A stretch of DNA of 43,587 bases, taken from Actinotignum timonense (lineage in GTDB: Bacteria > Actinomycetota > Actinomycetes > Actinomycetales > Actinomycetaceae). The stretch's first letter is position 1, and each line of letters opens with the position of its first letter. The position numbers and the translations under genes are program-made. Positions 15,149-21,521 of the stretch are shown one piece after another. Under the pieces are notes generated by a model that was given only the letters and a program-made list of their open reading frames with translations, did not search any database and was not told the origin of the DNA. The stretch lies in NCBI RefSeq assembly GCF_900155575.1, contig NZ_LT706966.1, positions 333,253-376,839 of the forward strand. The letters are read 5' to 3'.

Positions 15149-15667
15149 TTACTCTAGCAGTTGTATCCATGCTTCACCACGCTCTTGAGCCAATGCGATA
15201 CTTGCGTTTTGTTCTTCCTTCCACCGCGGGCCTGCGGACTTGACAGCGAGACAGAGAGAAACAAGCCCTTCCCATTCTTCAGGCTCGCCATAATAGATCC
15301 TCACATGGAACGTCGCTTCCCCAATAGGAAAAGAACTGAGCAGACGTATTTCCGCGACTCCTGGCCGGCTCTTACAACGAGTTACCGCCTTGTACTCAAG
15401 ATCACCAAACGCAGCGGAATCGAGCAGTTCTTCAATTTCACCGGCTAGGTACATAGCGGTATTCAAACCAGCACCCTCACCTCCAAAAAGCTGGAGGATG
15501 GTCGCAAAATCTTGAGAGAGCCAGCACCCCGGATCATCCCATCTAGCTTCAATACCCACAGACCCAGGCCCTGGGTGAGCCCAACGGTAGGTATGCGTCA
15601 CAATGTCACGCCCGCGATTGGCGCGAGTGCGTAGCGTGCCTTCCTGTGCCATAACGAACTTGTACAT
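15149..15667 (-). CDS. Putative RelE/HigB-like toxin of the TAC module
   Basis: 172 residues from ATG 15667; the ATG 15652 (167 residues) is equally possible, and neither has a good Shine-Dalgarno site. The C-terminal half resembles the RelE/HigB fold: VAEIRLL (104-110), HVRIYYGEPE (121-130), LVSLCLAVKS (135-144) and a closing helix EEQNASIALAQERGEAW (151-167). This matches the typical order of an ElR strand, a fRvff-type strand, an ivlLhgf-K strand and a basic helix with a conserved Q, A and R. The N-terminal ~80 residues are not recognised and make it longer than most HigB toxins. It is first in a minus-strand trio with the HTH and SecB-like genes, the canonical toxin-antitoxin-chaperone order. 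If a toxin, it would be expected to cleave mRNA at the ribosome. Confidence 0.5.
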   Translation of the reverse strand: MYKFVMAQEGTLRTRANRGRDIVTHTYRWAHPGPGSVGIEARWDDPGCWLSQDFATILQLFGGEGAGLNTAMYLAGEIEELLDSAAFGDLEYKAVTRCKSRPGVAEIRLLSSFPIGEATFHVRIYYGEPEEWEGLVSLCLAVKSAGPRWKEEQNASIALAQERGEAWIQLLE

Positions 15668-15758
15668 GCATTCATGGTCGCACGGGCTTACGACATGAAT
15701 TTTGGCGTGGAGCGTTAGACTACGAGCCAGAGATATTGTGATCGGAGAAAGGGCGGCT

Positions 15759-16451
15759 ATGCCGGATACGCGCGACGAACAAGCCATCCTCGTGGTGGGG
15801 CTGGGGCGTTTTTCGACCGCCATCGCCACCACGCTCGATGATTTGGGGCGTGACGTGCTCGTCGTCGAAAGGAATCCCGATACCGCGCAGCGGTGGAGCC
15901 ATCGCTTGCGGGTGGTGGAAGGGGATGCCACCAGTATGGAGGTGCTCGACCAGGTGGGCGCGGGGGATTTCACCGTGGCCGTGGTGGGCGTGGACACCTC
16001 GCTGGAGGCTTCCGTGCTGGTGACCGCGAACCTGGTTGATCTGGGGATTCCGCAGATTTGGGCGAAGGCGGTTTCGCGTGCGCACGGCCGTATTTTGCGA
16101 CGCATCGGCGCCCACCACGTCATTTATCCGGAGTAGGACGCCGGTACGCGCGTGGCACATATGGTCTCGGGCAGGATGCTCGACTATATCGAGATGGAGG
16201 ACGGCTTCTCCATCGTGAAGATGCGCCCGCCGCGGGAAATTCGCGGTTTCACCATCGCGAAATCGCGTATCCGTGAGCGTTTCGGGGTGCGGATTATCGG
16301 GGTGAAGGCACCGAATCAGCCCTTTGAATACGCCACCGAGGACACCCTCATCGGGGCAGATGACACGATTATCGTGTCCGGTGATACCGAGCTATTGGAG
16401 GAGTTCGCTAACCGGCAGGGGTGGATCCCTGCGGTGGGTTCGGCTCGGTAA
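15759..16451 (+). pseudogene. trkA: TrkA potassium-uptake subunit, split by an in-frame amber stop
   Basis: TrkA-type proteins are cytosolic RCK subunits that gate TrkH. The first part (15759-16136) carries the Rossmann RCK_N domain with ILVVGLGRFSTAIATTLDDLG and the acidic strand end VVERN, and ends HHVIYPE before TAG (16134-16136). The frame then continues without a shift as DAGTRVAHMVSGRMLDYIE and the RCK_C domain to TAA at 16451. Related proteins read through here with a residue such as Glu or Ala, so a single base change (for example GAG to TAG) would explain the stop. A GTG at 16152 (VAHMVSG) could restart translation and give two polypeptides. GGAGAAAG precedes the first ATG. Whether it is a true pseudogene, a two-chain protein or a sequencing error cannot be told here. 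Confidence 0.8.
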
Positions 16452-16529
16452 CGGGCTCGACTCAGTAGGGATTCGGTAGCGATTCGGTAGCGACTTTTAG
16501 CTCGCGATTTTTATGTCGTAGGCCCCCTC

Positions 16530-16535
16530 TAGGAT
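16530..16535 (+). promoter_or_regulatory. Candidate -10 (TAGGAT), radA
   Basis: TAGGAT is followed by 6 nt (GGTGGC) and the radA ATG at 16542, the same layout as in front of the PLDc_N gene. Confidence 0.5.
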
Positions 16536-16541
16536 GGTGGC

Positions 16542-17918
16542 ATGGCAAAACAACCGGCAACCGTGTACGAATGCAGCGAGTGCGGGTGGTCCACCGGCAA
16601 ATGGATGGGCCGCTGCGCGCGGTGCGGCTCGTGGGGCACGCTTGATCAACACAGTCCGGCCGCACCCTCCGCGGCTCCGGCCGCTTTAGCACCAACTTCA
16701 CCGGCGCAACCCATCACCTCGGTGCCGGCTACCGCCGCGCGGAAAATTCCCACCGGGGTATCCGAATTGGATCGGGTGCTGGGCGGTGGTTTGGTTCCCG
16801 GCGCGGTAATTTTGCTTGCCGGGGAACCGGGGGTGGGCAAATCTACCCTGCTCTTGGATGTGGCGGCGAAGGCCGCGCGGGCTGCGGCGCGCTTGGGGCG
16901 GGCGCCGGTCCTCTATATTTCCGGGGAGGAATCGGCTTCCCAGGTGCGCTTGCGCGGGGAGCGCATCGGGGCGATGGATGAGCATCTGCTTCTTGCTTCG
17001 GAAAGTGATATCGGGCGGGCCCTCGGGCATATTGAAAACGCCCGGCCTTCCCTTCTTATTGTGGACTCGGTGCAGACCTTGGCCGATGCTGAGGTAGCGG
17101 GAACTGCGGGCGGGCCGGCGCAGGTGCGGGCCGTGACCGCGGCGCTCGTGAGCGTGGCCAAAACGCACGGACTGCCGGTGGTGCTGGTCGGGCACGTCAC
17201 GAAAGATGGTTCCATTGCCGGGCCGCGCGTCCTGGAACACCTGGTTGATGTGGTCTGCCAGTTCGAAGGGGATAAACACTCGCGGCTGCGTTTGGTGCGC
17301 GCGGTGAAGAATCGGTATGGGGCTACCGATGAAGTCGGGTGTTTTGAGCTCACCGAAAGCGGGATTGTGGGCCTACCCGATCCCTCGGGGTTGTTCCTTT
17401 CCGCCCGGGATCACACCGTGCCCGGCACCTGTGTATCGATGACTCTGGAAGGGCGGCGGCCCATGCCGGTGGAAGTCCAGGGCCTGGTGGTTCCTTCGTC
17501 CGGGCGGCCGCAGCGCACCAATTCCGGGGTGCTTTCCGCGCGGGTGGCCATGATGGTCGCGGTGCTGCAATCACGCCTGGGCTTGAGCCTGGATCAGAAA
17601 GATATTTTTGTGTCCACGGTGGGCGGGGCGCAGGCAAGCGAACCGGCCGCGGATGCCGCGATTGCTTTGGCGCTGGCCTCGGCCTATATGGATCTGCCGC
17701 TTGCTCCCGGGGTGATCGCCATCGGGGAAGTGGCCCTTACCGGGGAACTCCGCCCGGTCACCGGCCTCCCCCAGCGCCTGAACGAAGCTGCCCGGCTCGG
17801 TTTCACCCTCGCCATTGTTCCCGAACGCACCGATAGCTCGAAGCTCCCCGCGGGGATTCGGGTGCAACGCTGCGCGGATATCCGCCAGGCCCTGGAAGCG
17901 GTGCTTCCCACCGGGTAA
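16542..17918 (+). CDS. radA: DNA repair protein RadA
   Basis: RadA/Sms is a RecA-like ATPase that helps process recombination intermediates by driving branch migration. All family parts are present in 458 residues. They are a four-Cys zinc finger (Cys 11, 14, 25, 28 in CSECG and CARCG), Walker A GEPGVGKST at 94-102, Walker B in PSLLIVDSVQTL, the RadA motif KNRYG (usually KNRFG) in VRAVKNRYGATDEVG, and a C-terminal Lon-protease-like domain with GGAQASEPAADAAIALALAS. The probable promoter is leaderless. The Arg-rich membrane-protein gene converges on it with a 67-nt gap. In many actinobacteria radA is followed by disA; that gene is not present here. Confidence 0.96.
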   Translation: MAKQPATVYECSECGWSTGKWMGRCARCGSWGTLDQHSPAAPSAAPAALAPTSPAQPITSVPATAARKIPTGVSELDRVLGGGLVPGAVILLAGEPGVGKSTLLLDVAAKAARAAARLGRAPVLYISGEESASQVRLRGERIGAMDEHLLLASESDIGRALGHIENARPSLLIVDSVQTLADAEVAGTAGGPAQVRAVTAALVSVAKTHGLPVVLVGHVTKDGSIAGPRVLEHLVDVVCQFEGDKHSRLRLVRAVKNRYGATDEVGCFELTESGIVGLPDPSGLFLSARDHTVPGTCVSMTLEGRRPMPVEVQGLVVPSSGRPQRTNSGVLSARVAMMVAVLQSRLGLSLDQKDIFVSTVGGAQASEPAADAAIALALASAYMDLPLAPGVIAIGEVALTGELRPVTGLPQRLNEAARLGFTLAIVPERTDSSKLPAGIRVQRCADIRQALEAVLPTG

Positions 17919-17985
17919 GCCGCTAAGGCCGGGCATAGATGGCGTAGGCACAGAAAGAAAGTGGTACCTGCGCGGCGGGCCCCGG

Positions 17986-19275
17986 TTAGTTCGCCGGCTC
18001 GGAATCCCCTTCCGGCGCGGGTGCTTCGGCACCTTCACCGCTGCCGGCCTCGGGAGCGGGTGCCGCTTCTTGGTTCTCGCTTTCCGTGCCATTTGCCGCG
18101 GGGCTCGGATCCGCGCTGGGCGCCGGGCTAGCATCCGTGCTCGGTTCGGCCCCGGCCTCATCATCCGGGCGGGCGGGCTGCTTGCCGCCCCCGGTAATCA
18201 GCTCAAAGACGGCGGTAGCGGGAGAAGCTGCGCCGTCGGCAAAAATAGCTTCCGCCTTATACGTGCCCGGTGTGGACAGCGAGCCCGCACTGCCGCACCC
18301 GGCACCCTCGTTCCCGCCCGGCCATGTCACCGTGGTCACGGCGTCCATCCCGCGATCCAGCAGCAGACGGCGATGTTCATCCCCGGCCTGGCACGCCGCG
18401 GTATTCGCCACCTGGTGCCCGCCGGACGTAATCGACACATTGAGGTTGCCCCACCCGGCATCCACATAGCACGGATTCGTGGTCGATTTATTCGTCAGTT
18501 CCACGGAGAAAGATACCGGCGCGCCCGCACCGCGTTCGTTATTCGTCACCCGCATCCGCAGCATATCCGGAGTGCAGGCCACCGGCTCGTAGAAAGCGGT
18601 CGGGACCGCAGCCTGGGCTTCCGCGTGCTCCTGAGAACGCGAGGCCGCAAATTTAAACGTCACCACCGCGCCGATCACAATCGCGAGCGCGGCAAAAATC
18701 CACAGCCAATGCTTCGGCTCCAAACGCGCGAAAATCGAAGTCTTTTCCCGAACCCGGCTCTGGCCGCGCGGGCCCGCCGGTACCGGGCGGCGCCGGCGAG
18801 TAGAAGCCTGGCGCTCCCGGCTAGTGCGCTGGCGGGCACGCTCCTGCCCGGCACGTTCGCGAGGCGAACGCACTCGAGTGGTTCGCTGGCCTGCGCGTTC
18901 GCGGGGAGAGCGCTGGCCGGAGCGTTCACGAGTAGTGCGCTCCCGAGTAGTCCGTTCCCGCGCGCTGCGCTCCCGATTGACTTGCTCCCGGCCTGAGCGC
19001 TGCCGAGCCGCCGGTGCACTCGTCTGGCCGCTGCGCTGCCCGCGTTCCGAAGGCGCCGATTGTGCCGAGCGCCGCGGCCGCGCAGCCTGCGCCCCGCGCT
19101 CCGAGCTCCGTTCCGCCTCGCGCTCTTTCCCGCGGACCGGGCGTTCACGCTGGCTTTCCCCGCGCCTCACTCGCGCGGTTCGCCCAGCCTGCTCCTCGCG
19201 CCGCTCGCGGCCACGCCGCGGCGCACCACCCGTGGGCCGCTTATGCGCGCGGCGCTCTCCGCCCGTTTCTTTCAC
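17986..19275 (-). CDS. Membrane-anchored protein with Arg-rich N-terminus and extracellular domain
   Basis: 429 residues from GTG 19275, chosen because the candidate -10 TACCGT lies 6 nt upstream; the open frame beyond it is antisense to mutY. Residues 1-~185 are very basic and repetitive, with many RERT, RERS and SPRERAG units. One membrane helix follows (HWLWIFAALAIVIGAVVTF). An extracellular region of about 130 residues (FYEPVACTPDMLRMRV through GTYKAEAIFADG) with paired Cys looks like an immunoglobulin-type or DUF4232-like beta domain. The last ~70 residues are an acidic Pro/Ala/Glu tail. The family name is uncertain. The gene is divergent from mutY with only 55 bp between the two starts. 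Confidence 0.75.
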   Translation of the reverse strand: MKETGGERRAHKRPTGGAPRRGRERREEQAGRTARVRRGESQRERPVRGKEREAERSSERGAQAARPRRSAQSAPSERGQRSGQTSAPAARQRSGREQVNRERSARERTTRERTTRERSGQRSPRERAGQRTTRVRSPRERAGQERARQRTSRERQASTRRRRPVPAGPRGQSRVREKTSIFARLEPKHWLWIFAALAIVIGAVVTFKFAASRSQEHAEAQAAVPTAFYEPVACTPDMLRMRVTNNERGAGAPVSFSVELTNKSTTNPCYVDAGWGNLNVSITSGGHQVANTAACQAGDEHRRLLLDRGMDAVTTVTWPGGNEGAGCGSAGSLSTPGTYKAEAIFADGAASPATAVFELITGGGKQPARPDDEAGAEPSTDASPAPSADPSPAANGTESENQEAAPAPEAGSGEGAEAPAPEGDSEPAN

Positions 19276-19281
19276 GGATCC

Positions 19282-19287
19282 ACGGTA
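19282..19287 (-). promoter_or_regulatory. Candidate -10 (TACCGT), Arg-rich protein gene
   Basis: On the minus strand TACCGT is followed by 6 nt (GGATCC) and the GTG at 19275. It supports that start over longer frames that run into mutY. Confidence 0.4.
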
Positions 19288-19330
19288 CCAAAACGTGCAT
19301 AATCCCCGCGTTTCCGGCACACTACAGATA

Positions 19331-20206
19331 ATGCTCAAGAATCTTTTAAGGTGGTACGACGGCGCAGCGCGGCCACTACCGTGGCGCGCGCCCGGCACCT
19401 CCCCGTGGGCAATCCTGGTATGCGAAGTGATGAGCCAACAAACCCCCGTCGCCCGGGTCGCGCCCGCCTGGCGGGCCTGGCTGGAACGCTGGCCCACCCC
19501 GGCCGACCTCGCCGCGGCCGCCCCCGCGGACGTGCTCATTATGTGGGACAGGCTCGGCTACCCGCGCCGAGCCCTGCGCCTGCGTGAATGCGCTATTGCC
19601 CTGGTGGAACGGCACGGCGGCCGCGTCCCGCGCACCCGCGCCGAACTCCTCGCCCTGCCCGGCATCGGCCCCTATACGGCCGACGCGCTCCTCGCCTTCG
19701 CCTTCCAGGAACGCTCGGTTGTCCTCGATACGAATATTCGCCGGGTCCTCGCTCGGGTATACGACGGCGTTGCTCTGCCGCCCGCCCATCAAACAGTTCG
19801 AGAACGCGAGCGGGCCGCTGCGCTTGTTCCCGCGGATGGCCCGAGCGCGGCGCGCTGGAACGCGGCCCTCATGGAGCTGGGCGCCCTGGTGTGTACCGCA
19901 CGCGAACCGGCCTGTTCGGGGTGCCCGCTGCGCACCGAGTGCCGCTGGCTGGCGGCCGGGAAACCAAAGAATGCCGCCCCGCGCACCACCCAGAAATTCA
20001 CCGGGACCCAGCGGGAAGCCCGCGGAAAAATCATGGCGGTCTTGCGCAAGCACCGTGGCGGATGTGCAAGACCGGACTTACTGCGCACTAGTCATCTGAG
20101 CGAGGAGCGTTTCGCTCCTGCCCTCGCCTCGCTCCTCGAGGATGGGCTCGCTCAGGAAAGCGAAGGCCGCTACCACCTACCTACCGCTGCGGGCGCGAGC
20201 ACCTAA
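19331..20206 (+). CDS. mutY: A/G-specific adenine glycosylase MutY
   Basis: MutY removes adenine mispaired with 8-oxoguanine. The 291-residue product begins MLKNLLRWYDGAARPLPWR, the family N-terminus, so the ATG at 19331 is preferred over the longer frame, which is antisense to the Arg-rich gene. The catalytic Glu is in CEVMSQQT, the helix-hairpin-helix in LPGIGPYTADALLAFAF, and the catalytic Asp in VVLDTNIRRVLAR. The 4Fe-4S cluster Cys residues follow C-X6-C-X2-C-X5-C in CTAREPACSGCPLRTEC. The C-terminal NUDIX-like 8-oxoG recognition domain is absent and replaced by a short winged-helix-like segment, as in other actinobacterial MutY. The 3' end overlaps the convergent esterase gene by 30 bp. 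Confidence 0.95.
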   Translation: MLKNLLRWYDGAARPLPWRAPGTSPWAILVCEVMSQQTPVARVAPAWRAWLERWPTPADLAAAAPADVLIMWDRLGYPRRALRLRECAIALVERHGGRVPRTRAELLALPGIGPYTADALLAFAFQERSVVLDTNIRRVLARVYDGVALPPAHQTVRERERAAALVPADGPSAARWNAALMELGALVCTAREPACSGCPLRTECRWLAAGKPKNAAPRTTQKFTGTQREARGKIMAVLRKHRGGCARPDLLRTSHLSEERFAPALASLLEDGLAQESEGRYHLPTAAGAST

Positions 20207-21478
20207 GCGACCGGAAGCGGAAGATGTACCGAAGTGGCTGGAGCCGAAAAGTCCACTGGCGTCACCGGAAGCGGAGGTGCCCCCGGAATCGCTGGAGCCG
20301 AGGTGGCCTAGAACGTCAGCTAGAAATACCGTGGTATCCGCGATGACGCGGGCGGCTTCAGGCAAAAGCCGCACTCGCTGGAGAAAAGCGTGCATCACCC
20401 CGGGAATAACCTCCAGGCGTACGCGCACCCCGCTCACCTCGAGGTGCGTAACCAGCGCCTGACTATCGGCCAGCAGCGGATCACACTCCCCCACCGCGAG
20501 GAAAACGGGCGGGCAGCCGCGCAGCTCGGTGCGCAGCAGCGCGGTATCCGGGGCCGTGGCCCGCTCGGTGGGCGAAGAAAAATAGAGGGAGTCGTAGTAG
20601 GCGCGATCCGCGGGGCTCATTCCATCGGCGGTATCACCGCCATCCGCAGTATCAATATCGCTCGTAGTATCCGTATTACATGCGGGCTTGCCCAGCGATT
20701 CGCAAGCGGCAGTGGCTGCGGCAGTAGCTGCGGTAGCGGGCAGGCCGTATTCGCCGTAGTACAAAACAAGTGCGCTTATCCGCGCCGCAACCCGCTTCCG
20801 GGCTGCGGTCTCGGACGCGTCCGCGTGAGCCACGCCCTCACCAGTCAACCGCTTGAGCCGCCACCAAGTCCCTAAGCTCAGGGTTGCCCCGCAAGAATCC
20901 CCCACCAGCACGATAGGACAGTTGGGAAAGCGGCGGGCCAGCTCGATAACCACGTCCTCACATTCCTCGGATATGCGCGGGTAGCGCGCCCCGGGCGCCA
21001 AAGTGTAATCCACGCTCACCACCGCGGCACCGGTAGCGGCGGCCAGCTCGCGGGTGAGGCGGTCATGGGTGGCCGGGCTGCCCACGCAGTAGCTCCCGCC
21101 GTGCAGATACACGATGATGGGCCGGGTGGCGCCCGCCGGGAGCTGCGTCGTCGTACCTAATTCGGTAGGTGAAAGTGCGCGGCGCCCCGTTGGTGAAAGT
21201 GCGCCGCACCCTACGGGCGAAAGCGAACCGCACCCCGCGATCCGCGCATCCCGCAGCGGCGAATAGACCCGCACCGGAACCGGGCCGTGCCGGGTCGGAA
21301 GCGTATCCGCACGCCACGCAACCTGCGGCCCGCCCTCATTCCACCAGCGGTGCTCGGCTTCGTAACGCGCCTGCATGGCGGCGGGTTCCCCGTGCCCGTG
21401 ATGCGGGAGGGCGAGCCGGGCGTCCTGCGCCAGGGCCGCCCGCATCGAGGCCGATAATCTCACGTCCGAGCTAGACAT
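20177..21478 (-). CDS. HSL-family alpha/beta hydrolase (esterase) with repeat insertion
   Basis: 433 residues from ATG 21478 (MSSSDVRLSASMRAAL); the longer open frame is antisense to the lactate permease gene and is rejected. Hormone-sensitive-lipase motifs are visible: the oxyanion hole YLHGGSYCVGS, the nucleophile elbow VGDSCGATLS, the catalytic Asp in AVGECDPLLAD and His in GVMHAFLQ. Substrates of this family are short acyl esters; the specific one is unknown. Odd features are a triple 8-residue repeat just before the HGG motif, an Ala/Asp-rich insertion near TAATAAATAACESLG with DTTSDIDTADGGDTADG, and a Ser/Gly/Phe low-complexity tail. The start has a leaderless promoter, back to back with that of the permease gene. 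Confidence 0.88.
   Translation of the reverse strand: MSSSDVRLSASMRAALAQDARLALPHHGHGEPAAMQARYEAEHRWWNEGGPQVAWRADTLPTRHGPVPVRVYSPLRDARIAGCGSLSPVGCGALSPTGRRALSPTELGTTTQLPAGATRPIIVYLHGGSYCVGSPATHDRLTRELAAATGAAVVSVDYTLAPGARYPRISEECEDVVIELARRFPNCPIVLVGDSCGATLSLGTWWRLKRLTGEGVAHADASETAARKRVAARISALVLYYGEYGLPATAATAAATAACESLGKPACNTDTTSDIDTADGGDTADGMSPADRAYYDSLYFSSPTERATAPDTALLRTELRGCPPVFLAVGECDPLLADSQALVTHLEVSGVRVRLEVIPGVMHAFLQRVRLLPEAARVIADTTVFLADVLGHLGSSDSGGTSASGDASGLFGSSHFGTSSASGRLGARARSGR
21164..21235 (-). repeat. Three tandem 24-bp repeats within the esterase gene
   Basis: Units at 21212-21235, 21188-21211 and 21164-21187 encode GCGSLSPV, GCGALSPT and GRRALSPT in succession. They sit in a surface loop before the oxyanion-hole motif, and a GTACGACGRCGC copy follows 8 bp beyond. 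The length suggests replication slippage that kept the reading frame. Confidence 0.85.
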
Positions 21479-21484
21479 AAAGTC

Positions 21485-21515
21485 ATCATAAAGGCCCGAA
21501 CCGCCCCGGTACGAT
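21485..21515. promoter_or_regulatory. Back-to-back leaderless promoters, esterase and lactate permease genes
   Basis: On the minus strand TATGAT (21485-21490) lies 6 nt before the esterase ATG. On the plus strand TACGAT (21510-21515) lies 6 nt before the permease ATG. The two start codons are only 43 bp apart, so the -35 regions must overlap the opposing promoter. Confidence 0.5.
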
Positions 21516-21521
21516 GAAGGA

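Noticed and set aside
14102-16451. Insertion sequence or integrase carrying the TAC-like module
   Set aside because: No transposase or integrase gene, terminal inverted repeat or target-site duplication could be found around the module, so only transfer is inferred, not the vehicle.
18824-19330. Arg-rich N-terminal extension in frame with mutY
   Set aside because: It is the antisense of the Arg-rich membrane-protein gene; MutY homology starts at MLKNLLRWYDGAARPLPWR.
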